Assembly (NCBI GenBank): GCA_038328705.1 | Contig: JBBQMG010000066.1 | Span: 1-21,329, forward strand | Source of the DNA: UBA668 sp038328705 | GTDB taxonomy: Bacteria > Actinomycetota > Acidimicrobiia > Acidimicrobiales > Ilumatobacteraceae | Reading direction: 5' to 3' | DNA length: 21,329 nucleotides | Shown: positions 6,958 through 14,092 of the stretch, one piece after another | How the letters are laid out: every line of letters starts with the position of its first letter | Position numbering within the stretch: the stretch's first letter is position 1 | The notes under the pieces: model-generated | Told to the model about the DNA's origin: nothing | Database searches by the model: none | What the model saw: the letters and a program-made list of their open reading frames with translations, nothing else | Program-made: the position numbers and the translations under genes

Positions 6958-8930
6958 CCGCTGACGGTGACGTAGGGGTGGTCCATCAGTGCCAGCGCCT
7001 CGCCGGCAGGTACTGGGCACGAGAAGAGGTAGCCCTGGACCGTGTCACACCCGAGCCGGCGAAGGTCGGCGAAGACCGCTTCGGTCTCCACTCCTTCGGC
7101 GACCACCGTCAGCCCGAGCTGATGTCCCAGCTCGATGACAGACGCCACGATGGCGCGATCCTCGGGGCTGTGTTCCATCGCCACGACGAAACCTCGATCA
7201 ATTTTCAGCTCGCTGACCGGCAGGTGCCCGAGCGAACCGAGCGATGTGTAGCCCTGGCCGAAGTCGTCGAGGCTGACCTTCACTCCAGCCGCGTTCAGCT
7301 CCTCGAGCAGCGCCGTGGCACGCAGAGGGTCCGTGGCGAACGAGGTCTCCGTCAGCTCCAGCATCAACTGCGAGGCCCTGACCTTGTGGGCCGCGAGCCG
7401 GTTCAAGATCCAGCCAGGAAGGTCATCGCGCAAGTTGCGGGCGGAAATGTTCACGGCGATCGATAGACCCGGACGCACCAGCGACCACTCCGAGAGTTGC
7501 GCCAACGCGGAATCCAACACCCATTGCGTCAGCGGTCCGATCAGACCAGTGCTCTCCGCGATCGGGATGAAGTCGTTCGGCGGCACAAGGCCGCGCACCG
7601 GGTGCATCCATCGCACGAGCGCCTCGAAGGCAACGACCTGTCCGGTCTGCGCGTCGACCTTGGGCTGATAGTGCAGGATGAGCTCACCGGCCGAAATCGC
7701 CCTCCGCAGTTCAGCGATGAGGCCCAGCCGTTGCGGATCGAACTCGTCAATGCCTTGGTGGTACCGCACGATCGCCGCACGAGCGGTCTTCGCCGCGTAC
7801 AACGCAAGATCAGCTCGCCGGAGCAGTGCCTCAGGCGTCTCAGCATCGTCGGGCCACATGACGTAGCCCATGCTGGCCTCCGCAGAGACGGCGACGCCCG
7901 CGAGTTCGGCCTCCTGCCCGAGCGCTTCCTGCAGCCGTCGCAGAATGCCCTCCACAGAATCTGCTGTAGCACCGGGCAACACGATGCCGAACTCATCACC
8001 GCCGAGCCGGGCCACGGTGTCACCTGGCCGCACCGCTGCGGTCAGACGTTCAGCGACGATACGCAGGAACTCATCACCGTTGCGATGACCAAGCGTGTCG
8101 TTGACTTCCTTGAAGCGGTCGAGGTCGACGACCACCAACGCGACGTCGGTCCCCAGACGTCCGGCGGAGGCCAATGCAGCCGACACACGATCGGCATGCA
8201 ACGCACGATTGGGTAAGCCCGTCAATGCGTCGTGCAGCGCCATGAACTGGGTCCGCTTGCTCTGTCGCCGAATTCGACGAGCAACCGATGCCAGAATCAC
8301 CCCGAGCACCAGCCAAACTGCACCCAGCCCAACGACGATGGAGAAGCGCAAGCGATCCAACGATACTTGACGCTGAGCAGCAATTTGTTCGTAGGGCACC
8401 GCAATCTCAACGACGCCCACCACTTGCTCAGGCTGGCCCACTGGGTGGAGGGAGATCATCGAGACGATCGCTGCCGGGCCGCTGCCAGCCGACTGGCTGT
8501 CACCAAGATCGTCCACCGTTGTCAAGGTCGACACCGACCCTTGCGTCGCTGCGATCTGCACACCTGAATCTTCGATCGAAGAACTCGCGGTCGAGTCGGG
8601 CCGAGCACCATCGAACACCACACGCCCATTGAGATCGAGTAGGCGGACCAACAGCACGTGATCCTGACGAAGCAGGTTGGCGGTGGTGAGCGCGAACATT
8701 TCCCGTTGCTCGGGAGTCAGCCCGACACTGAGCTGTTGGCCGTTAAGGAACGGCTCGATCGCAGACTCGGCGATTGCCCGCGATTGCAGCTCACCCATGC
8801 GCAACGCTGCGGCGTCGGCTTCCGACGCAATTCGGTGCGACAACACCAACCCGAGCCAGACGACCGGGATCAAGGTCGCGACGGCATACGCAACAAAACG
8901 CCCAAGGCCCCGCCACCGATTCCCGTCCAT
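6954..8930 (-). CDS. Membrane GGDEF-EAL protein with intact cyclase and phosphodiesterase motifs
   Basis: This 658-residue protein should make or break cyclic di-GMP at the membrane. A helix near 11-30, an extracytoplasmic sensor region of about 165 residues (31-195) and a second helix near 196-215 precede the catalytic part. The GGDEF domain starts at 'ALHDALTGLPNR' and carries GGDEF at 310-314; the RxxD product-inhibition site is RPGD (301-304), five residues before the motif. The EAL domain has E436-A-L, AVNISARNL, LELTETS, SLDDFGQGYTSL, LKIDRGF and AEGVET, which together supply the metal and catalytic residues. Both activities could work, with the sensor setting the balance. It is divergent from a second GGDEF-EAL gene, and the two start codons are 211 bp apart. 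Confidence 0.92.
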   Translation of the reverse strand: MDGNRWRGLGRFVAYAVATLIPVVWLGLVLSHRIASEADAAALRMGELQSRAIAESAIEPFLNGQQLSVGLTPEQREMFALTTANLLRQDHVLLVRLLDLNGRVVFDGARPDSTASSSIEDSGVQIAATQGSVSTLTTVDDLGDSQSAGSGPAAIVSMISLHPVGQPEQVVGVVEIAVPYEQIAAQRQVSLDRLRFSIVVGLGAVWLVLGVILASVARRIRRQSKRTQFMALHDALTGLPNRALHADRVSAALASAGRLGTDVALVVVDLDRFKEVNDTLGHRNGDEFLRIVAERLTAAVRPGDTVARLGGDEFGIVLPGATADSVEGILRRLQEALGQEAELAGVAVSAEASMGYVMWPDDAETPEALLRRADLALYAAKTARAAIVRYHQGIDEFDPQRLGLIAELRRAISAGELILHYQPKVDAQTGQVVAFEALVRWMHPVRGLVPPNDFIPIAESTGLIGPLTQWVLDSALAQLSEWSLVRPGLSIAVNISARNLRDDLPGWILNRLAAHKVRASQLMLELTETSFATDPLRATALLEELNAAGVKVSLDDFGQGYTSLGSLGHLPVSELKIDRGFVVAMEHSPEDRAIVASVIELGHQLGLTVVAEGVETEAVFADLRRLGCDTVQGYLFSCPVPAGEALALMDHPYVTVSG

Positions 8931-9094
8931 ACCGATCTGGTATCGGCCCTCGGACGGCGATCTTGAGGAAGTTCAGACGAAATCCGTCCGAGTTGTTGAT
9001 TTCGGGAAAGTTACACAAAGTGACCCATTCACGGTTTGCGGTGTCGCTGTGTGACTACGCTTTACAGAGTTCCTACGACGGGAATGGAGGCGGC
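8931..9094. promoter_or_regulatory. Divergent intergenic region between two GGDEF-EAL genes
   Basis: This spacer must hold the promoters of both divergent c-di-GMP genes. It is less GC-rich than its flanks around 8970-9070. I could not fix a convincing -35/-10 pair. TACGCT (9056-9061) is a possible -10 for the rightward message. A strong Shine-Dalgarno, GGAGG (9086-9090), closes the region in front of a mini-ORF. Confidence 0.4.
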
Positions 9095-9145
9095 ATGATG
9101 TTCAGCAATCTCATCATCACGACAACGCCCTGCCCCGCGCCATGA
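9095..9145 (+). CDS. 16-residue leader ORF coupled to the AGDEF-EAL gene
   Basis: This short frame encodes MMFSNLIITTTPCPAP. Its ATG follows GGAGG (9086-9090) at an ideal distance. Its TGA (9143-9145) overlaps the ATG (9142-9144) of the large downstream gene as ATGA. The downstream ATG has no Shine-Dalgarno of its own (the bases before it are CCCTGCCCCGCGCC) and is the only usable ATG, GTG or TTG in its open frame. Ribosomes would therefore probably load at the leader and reinitiate. The peptide has no recognisable domain; a run of Ile, Thr and Pro could cause pausing. It was found by reading, and no homology supports it. Confidence 0.55.
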   Translation: MMFSNLIITTTPCPAP

Positions 9146-11694
9146 CGGCCCCCACCCCACGGGTCGTGGCAAGAATTCTCACGTTGGCAACCGTCGCCGC
9201 CGCCGCCGCCGCGACGATCACGCTGCTCCTCCCAGACCTGACGTCCAGTACCCGTCCGGCACGCTGGTGGGTACTCCCACTCGTAGCCATCGCGTTCGCC
9301 GTTGCTGAGAGAACGGTCTTTCACTTCGAGTTCCGCCGTGAGGCAATCTCCTTCTCACTGTCAGAGGTGCCAACCGCCTTCGCACTGGTGTACCTAGCGC
9401 CGGGTCCCGCCATCGTTGCCCGCATCATCGGCAGCCTTGCGGTCATTTCCTTCCAGTGGCGAAAGCGCTACTTCAAGCTCCTCTACAACGCTGCCGTCTT
9501 CGCGCTTGAGATGGCCATCGCGTATCAGGTGGTGCGCTACGTCGCTGGCCGCTGGCCGGATTCCCGCAGCGCACTGCTGGTTGGACTCGTCCCAGCTGTG
9601 GCGCTGGCCATGATCACCGGTTCGCTGTTCATCAGCATCGTGATTGCGATGGTCGAGGGCAACGCTCGCGAACGACTGGCGGGCGAGCTTCGCCTGGCGG
9701 CATCGATGGCACCAATCAATGCGCTCGCTGCCGCGGCCGTCGTTGCACCGACGCTGATCTCGCCGTGGCTCGTGCTGCTCTCAGCAGCGCCGTTGATTGC
9801 CTTCTGGGGTCTGATGCAGAGCTACGGCCGACTCGAGCAGCGCTTCCGCGATCTCGACGATCTTCACGGGTTCGTCGGACGGGTCGGTCACTCGTTGGAC
9901 CTCGGCGAGGTGATGACCGCCGCCGTCAACGAAATTGCCAACCTGCTGCGCGTGCAGCGCGCGGCAGTTGTCGTGTTCGGGTCCGACAATCCGCTTCGAG
10001 TAAGTGTCGGTACGGAACTGCCCGAGCTGCCGGAGTCAGCGGACGACATCCGGTGGGCCGACGTGTTGAGCCTGCGACGCTCGCAACTCCTCGGCACCGT
10101 TGATTGCTCGGCGCTGGGGTTCACCGGGCTTGCCGCGATCGGCGGCGCCCTATGCGCTCCGGTCCGCGACGGCGAGAGCGTCGTCGGCTTCATCGTCGTC
10201 GCCGAGCGTGTCGGCGCTCAGGGCCACTTCGGCCCGGCCGACATCGAACGGCTGCAGACACTCTCCGAGCAGATCGCACCGAATCTGCGCAAGGCCTTGC
10301 TCCACCACCGCATCGAGTTCGAAGCGCGTCACGACGCGCTGACGGGGCTGCCCAATCGCTCGTCGTTCGAACGCATTGTGGAGTCCGAGCTGGCCGACGA
10401 TCGGGTTCGCCCGACAGACGAGCTCGCCGTCGTCATGATGATGGATCTCGACCGGTTCAAGGAAGTCAATGACACCCTGGGGCACCACGCCGGCGACCTC
10501 GTGCTCAATGACTTCGCCAAGCGGATCAAGGGGCTGCTCGGGCCCGACGATGTGCTCGCCCGACTGGCCGGCGACGAGTTCGCCCTCCTTGCTTTCCGTG
10601 ACTTGGAAGCCATCCACGAGATGGCAGCGCGATTGGTCGACGAAGCACGCCAACCCTTCGTGATCGACGGGCTCGACGTGGTGGTCACGATGAGTATCGG
10701 CGTTGCCCCGGTGACCGGCGATGTTCGCGATGCCAGCACCTTGCTGCGCCAAGCCGACATTGCGATGTACACCGCCAAGAGCCGCCACACCGGCTACGAG
10801 CTCTACAGCCTGGAGATCGATCGCCGCACTCCCGCACGTCTCTCGATGCTGGGCGATCTTCGCAACGCGCTCGAGCGGCTGGACCTGCAGGTCTTCCTGC
10901 AGCCCAAGGTCGACCTCGCCAGCGGCACCGTCATCGGCGTGGAGGCGTTGGCTCGCTGGGCCCACCCCCGCCGGGGCTGGGTCGCCCCGGAAGACTTTGT
11001 CCCGGTGGCGGAAGAGACCGGCCTGATCAAGCAGCTCACCGATCAGGTGCTGGAGGCGTCTGCGGTGCAACTGCAACGACTGCGCAGCATGGGGCACCAC
11101 CTCGGGCTCGCCGTCAACCTGTCCACGCACGACCTCCTCGACGAACTGCTGCCCGAGCGAGTGATGCGCCACCTCGACCGCCACGACGTCGATCCGACCT
11201 TGTTGACGTTGGAGATCACCGAGTCGTCGCTGCTCATCGATGCGCCCCGCGCCCGCAACACCATCGAGCGCCTCAACCGGCATGGCATTCGGTTGTCGGT
11301 TGACGACTTCGGTACCGGCTACTCATCGCTCAGCTACCTGCGCCACCTGCCGGTGAGTGAACTGAAGATCGACCGTAGCTTCGTTGCCAACGTGCTGTTC
11401 GACGAGCAGGACGAAGTCATCGTGCGTTCCATCATCGACCTCGGCCACAACCTGGGCATGCAGGTGGTCGCTGAAGGCGTGGAGACCGACGAGGTGCTCA
11501 ATCGACTCAAGGGTTTCGATTGCGACGTGGCGCAGGGCTTCGGCATCTGCCGGCCGGTACCGCTCGACAGTTTTGTTGCCTGGCTCGCCAGCACGCACTA
11601 CCCCAGCCGCCGGCGCGACCCCTTGAGGCCCGGTCAATGGTTGGACAGCCCCGCTGATCCGGCCAAACCTGTCCAGCGTTCTACCGACCTCTGA
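9142..11694 (+). CDS. Membrane GAF-like/AGDEF/EAL protein
   Basis: This is an 850-residue protein with about six or seven hydrophobic segments in residues 10-225, a GAF-like region (about 240-385), a GGDEF domain and a C-terminal EAL domain. The cyclase motif reads AGDEF (476-480) in place of GGDEF. The inhibitory-site Arg is missing: GPDD (467-470) stands where RxxD is expected. AGDEF variants have been active in some studied proteins, so loss of cyclase activity is not certain. The EAL part looks complete: E601-A-L, AVNLST, LEITESS, SVDDFGTGYSSL, LKIDRSF, VVAEGVET and the QGF near 798. I expect mainly phosphodiesterase activity, tuned by the GAF and membrane input. Translation probably depends on the short ORF whose stop overlaps this start. 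Confidence 0.9.
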   Translation: MTAPTPRVVARILTLATVAAAAAATITLLLPDLTSSTRPARWWVLPLVAIAFAVAERTVFHFEFRREAISFSLSEVPTAFALVYLAPGPAIVARIIGSLAVISFQWRKRYFKLLYNAAVFALEMAIAYQVVRYVAGRWPDSRSALLVGLVPAVALAMITGSLFISIVIAMVEGNARERLAGELRLAASMAPINALAAAAVVAPTLISPWLVLLSAAPLIAFWGLMQSYGRLEQRFRDLDDLHGFVGRVGHSLDLGEVMTAAVNEIANLLRVQRAAVVVFGSDNPLRVSVGTELPELPESADDIRWADVLSLRRSQLLGTVDCSALGFTGLAAIGGALCAPVRDGESVVGFIVVAERVGAQGHFGPADIERLQTLSEQIAPNLRKALLHHRIEFEARHDALTGLPNRSSFERIVESELADDRVRPTDELAVVMMMDLDRFKEVNDTLGHHAGDLVLNDFAKRIKGLLGPDDVLARLAGDEFALLAFRDLEAIHEMAARLVDEARQPFVIDGLDVVVTMSIGVAPVTGDVRDASTLLRQADIAMYTAKSRHTGYELYSLEIDRRTPARLSMLGDLRNALERLDLQVFLQPKVDLASGTVIGVEALARWAHPRRGWVAPEDFVPVAEETGLIKQLTDQVLEASAVQLQRLRSMGHHLGLAVNLSTHDLLDELLPERVMRHLDRHDVDPTLLTLEITESSLLIDAPRARNTIERLNRHGIRLSVDDFGTGYSSLSYLRHLPVSELKIDRSFVANVLFDEQDEVIVRSIIDLGHNLGMQVVAEGVETDEVLNRLKGFDCDVAQGFGICRPVPLDSFVAWLASTHYPSRRRDPLRPGQWLDSPADPAKPVQRSTDL

Positions 11695-11715
11695 TCCGAC
11701 CGCGCCCATGGTGCA

Positions 11716-11729
11716 CGAACACATGTTCG
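11716..11729. promoter_or_regulatory. SOS box (LexA operator) of dinB
   Basis: CGAACACATGTTCG is a perfect 14-bp palindrome matching the Gram-positive/actinobacterial LexA site CGAAC-N4-GTTCG. It ends 15 bp before the dinB ATG. LexA bound here would cover the region just upstream of the probable -10, so DNA damage should switch dinB on. Confidence 0.85.
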
Positions 11730-11731
11730 CC

Positions 11732-11737
11732 TACGGT
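11732..11737 (+). promoter_or_regulatory. Probable -10 element of dinB, leaderless message
   Basis: TACGGT fits the actinobacterial TANNNT -10 pattern. Its end lies 7 bp before the dinB ATG at 11745, so transcription would begin at or next to the start codon. No Shine-Dalgarno precedes the ATG, which fits a leaderless mRNA. The SOS box directly abuts it. Confidence 0.5.
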
Positions 11738-11744
11738 GTGATCG

Positions 11745-12989
11745 ATGGCAACGCTGCCCACCATCCTGCGCGCCGACCTCGACTCGTTCTACGCGTCGGT
11801 CGAGCAGGTGGTGAACCCCACCTTGCTGGGCAGGGCGATGGCAGTCGGCGGTGGGGTTGTCCTGGCGGCTTCGTATGAGGCGAAGGCCTTCGGCGTGTAT
11901 GGCGGCATGTCAGGTCGGCGTGCTCGACAGCTGTGCCCTTCGCTGATCTTCGTCGAGGGCCACTTCTCCGAATACCAACGCCTGGCCGACCAGGTGATGG
12001 TGATCCTCGGAGACTTCACGCCGTTCGTGCAGCGCGTGTCCATCGATGAGGCGTTCCTCGACGTTGCGGGCACCGTGCACCTGTTCGGCCCACCGGCAGC
12101 AATCGCGCAGCAGCTACGCGCACGGGTACGCGAAGAAGTCGGTCTGCCCATCTCCGTCGGGGCAGCAGCCACCAAGCACCTCGCCAAGATCGCTTCGCAG
12201 GTGGCCAAGCCCGATGGCTTGGTGGTGGTCGACCCGGAGCATGAACGCGAGTTCCTCGATCCGCTGCCGGTCAGCCTGGTGTGGGGTATCGGCCCGGTCA
12301 CTCAGCAGCGATTGGCCGACCGTGGCATTCGCACCATTGGCCAACTGGCTGAATCGTCGACCGAATCGCTGGAGAAGTTCCTGGGCGCCGCGCTGGGCAG
12401 CAAGGTAGGTGCGTTGGCCGCCAACCACGACCATAGAAAGGTGCGGCCCAACGGGCGCGCCGGCTCGGTCGGGGCACAGTCAGCCTTTCGACGGCGTGAA
12501 CCCGATGACGTCCTGCTGCGGACCGTGCTCGGTCACCTCGCTGACAGGGTGGCCAGCCGTCTGCGCGCCAAGCAACGCGCCGGGCGCACGGTGACCGTTC
12601 GAGTGCGATTTGCAGGCATGAAGGCGGTCACCCGCTCACACACGGCCAGTACCCCTACCTCGACGACGCTGACGCTCACCGAGACCGCCGAGACGCTGGT
12701 GCGGCGTGCGCTCGCGGAGAACTCGGCCGAACGCGAGATCACGTTGCTGGCCATCTCGGTCTCCAACCTGGTCGACCAGCCGGTACTTCAGCTGGAACTT
12801 CCGGTGCTGCCCGACGACGCCATCCGCCCTGGCTCCCCCTCCGGCTCCGCGCGCTGGGCAGTCGATCACTCGATGGACGCCGTCCGCCGCAGGTTCGGCC
12901 GCGCGGCGGTCGGCTACGCCACCGTCGCCTTGTCCGACATGGCCAACGTCCCCGATGAGTTCCGCGAACTCGCCGAACACGAACTCTGA
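11745..12989 (+). CDS. dinB: DNA polymerase IV (Y-family, DinB)
   Basis: This 414-residue translesion polymerase copies damaged DNA with low fidelity. The catalytic acids are Asp11 and Asp13 in RADLDSFYASVEQ, and Asp101-Glu102 in VSIDEAFLDV. The steric gate that excludes ribonucleotides is Tyr16, where E. coli DinB has Phe13. 'SVGAAATKHLAKIASQVAKPDG' and the helix-hairpin-helix 'VWGIGPVTQQRLADRGIRTIGQLA' follow, then the little-finger domain. QLELPV (from Gln349) is a candidate beta-clamp contact; the extreme C-terminus has none. The start is fixed by a TGA in the same frame six bases upstream and by the promoter spacing. The SOS box in front ties it to DNA-damage control. Confidence 0.93.
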   Translation: MATLPTILRADLDSFYASVEQVVNPTLLGRAMAVGGGVVLAASYEAKAFGVYGGMSGRRARQLCPSLIFVEGHFSEYQRLADQVMVILGDFTPFVQRVSIDEAFLDVAGTVHLFGPPAAIAQQLRARVREEVGLPISVGAAATKHLAKIASQVAKPDGLVVVDPEHEREFLDPLPVSLVWGIGPVTQQRLADRGIRTIGQLAESSTESLEKFLGAALGSKVGALAANHDHRKVRPNGRAGSVGAQSAFRRREPDDVLLRTVLGHLADRVASRLRAKQRAGRTVTVRVRFAGMKAVTRSHTASTPTSTTLTLTETAETLVRRALAENSAEREITLLAISVSNLVDQPVLQLELPVLPDDAIRPGSPSGSARWAVDHSMDAVRRRFGRAAVGYATVALSDMANVPDEFRELAEHEL

Positions 12990-13607
12990 CGGGTTTGCTG
13001 CGCGGCCGCGCCTGCCCCCACCCCAGCTTCGGCGTTCATCTGCGGTACTACCGCATCTCAGCGCCGAAGCAGACCTTGCGCCCGGTCTGGCGATGGCGTG
13101 CCCCTCCAGCGAAGGAGTTCTGAGCAGGGCAAGTGCTACACGCTGTGTTGTCCGGTGTTGCCACGTGTTGAGGAATGCCACTCCGTAGATTGGCAAAGCG
13201 CATCGGCTGACGCCACTCTCTGTCCGCCGGCAGAGGTGTCGGCCATGTTGCCGTGCGCGAAGTCCCGGCCGAACTCAGGCGGAAGAATATGCTCGGCTCA
13301 GCGGGCGGCCCGGCGTCGATGCTGCTTACACACATACGTGCCGTACTCGGATGGGTACTGCCTCTGCGGCGAGGTGTAATTGTGCGCTCTCAGATCGGCA
13401 CCTGATGTCCCACAGTTCGCCGGAAGCCGAGTGAGCGATGGCGCGTCGCGGGGTGGGATTATCGAGCACCTTCCACGCCGTCGGCGTCGACCATCTTTCA
13501 ACGAGCATGGCGTCAGCCTTGGGTGCCAAGTAGCCGGCGCCTGGCACGCCGCCTTCGGGGGGGCAGGCGATCTGGTCTTCTGCTTGTTGCGCTGCGACAC
13601 TGGCCGG
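12990..13607. other. Intergenic stretch without a recognisable gene
   Basis: About 620 bp between dinB and the phosphotransferase remnant. It contains one long hairpin (13026-13070). Several short frames exist on both strands, but none shows a ribosome site, steady codon bias or a known motif. One plus-strand frame ending at 13379 finishes in CCLHTYVPYSDGYCLCGEV, which might be the tail of a Cys-containing gene; I cannot support more than that. The region looks like decayed DNA. Confidence 0.5.
13026..13070. terminator. Long nested hairpin after dinB, possible terminator
   Basis: An outer 9-bp stem, GCTTCGGCG (13026-13034) with CGCCGAAGC (13062-13070), encloses an inner 6-bp stem, TGCGGT (13041-13046) with ACCGCA (13050-13055), with a 3-nt loop. 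The two stems are collinear, separated by a partly mismatched internal loop. It starts 37 bp after the dinB stop. There is no T-run, so it may terminate in the actinobacterial manner or be a mobile palindromic repeat. Confidence 0.5.
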
Positions 13608-13821
13608 GTGGAGGAGGAGCAGCCGCTGGTCGGCGGCTTCGCGAACGTCGGCCAGGTCGCCAGCGTCGGTCAGCACGTGTTGCGGCCGGCGAGTCCCCAT
13701 GTCGGAGCGATCCACGCGTTCCTGCGCGGCCTGCGCGACGCAGGCTTCGACGGTGCCGCTCGGCACCGACGACGACGGGCGAGAGCTCCTCGCGTTCATT
13801 GAGGGCGAGGTGCTGGTACCG
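13608..13821 (+). pseudogene. N-terminal remnant of an aminoglycoside phosphotransferase-like gene, frameshifted
   Basis: From a GTG at 13608 one frame gives a start typical of APH-type kinases (PF01636-like): MEEEQPLVGGFANVGQVAS, HVLRP, GAIHAFLRGLRDAGFDGA. At about 13758 the similarity jumps to another frame, which continues LGTDDDGRELLAFIEGEV. Normal members read 'GFDGAPRFLG.DD.GRE' here, so about 8 nt are missing. After 'GEV' the family resemblance stops and HD-domain sequence begins. The ATP-binding lobe is therefore cut off before the catalytic loop (HxD...N), and the gene cannot make a working kinase. The assignment rests on motif memory. Confidence 0.55.
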
Positions 13822-13822
13822 C

Positions 13823-14058
13823 CTTCTCGCGGCCGGAGCGATCCTGCACGACGTCAGCAAGATCAAGCGCGGCTCGGCACGTTCGGCCGAGTTGCGGCCA
13901 CCGTAATCAGCCCGTGGGGCTCGCGATTCTCGGCCTATCGCGGCCACGAACAGATCGGTGCTGCCATGGCAGCCGCCGCCGGATCCGATCCGGCCACTGT
14001 CGAGCCGATCGCCTGCCGCGGCCCTGCCTTTGCGACGCTCGACGCCTGCGACGGGTAA
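13823..14058 (+). pseudogene. HD-domain protein remnant, truncated and frameshifted
   Basis: A first frame reads LLAAGAILHDVSKIKRG, with the His-Asp pair at 13847-13852 that gives HD metal-phosphohydrolases their name (usual form HDVGK). One missing base at about 13873 moves the similarity to the next frame, LGTFGRVAATVISPWG, FSAYRGHEQIGAAMAAAAG and SDPATVEPI. This matches a small actinobacterial HD-domain family as I remember it ('LGTFGRVVATV...YHDHERIGA'). It ends at a TAA after FATLDACDG. The N-terminus is missing and is replaced by the phosphotransferase remnant, so this is a fusion of two broken genes. The stop lies 34 bp before the next start. Confidence 0.55.
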
Positions 14059-14092
14059 TGTCCTCGAACGGCGCACTGTCGGAAGGGTCATC

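Noticed and set aside
10150..11283. 377-codon minus-strand frame inside the AGDEF-EAL gene
   Set aside because: It is antisense to clear GGDEF and EAL motifs and has shadow-like composition.
12445..12460. Possible second copy of the tRNA-Glu 3' end as an attachment site
   Set aside because: Only about 10 bp (GCCCAACGGG) match, inside dinB, which is expected by chance. No convincing duplicate of the tRNA 3' end was found, so the far border of the element is not located.
13098..13379. 93-codon plus-strand frame ending in CCLHTYVPYSDGYCLCGEV
   Set aside because: The Cys-rich tail is suggestive, but the rest has no coding bias, ribosome site or known family.
13326..13799. 157-codon minus-strand frame
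   Set aside because: It is antisense to the phosphotransferase remnant and shows no recognisable motif.
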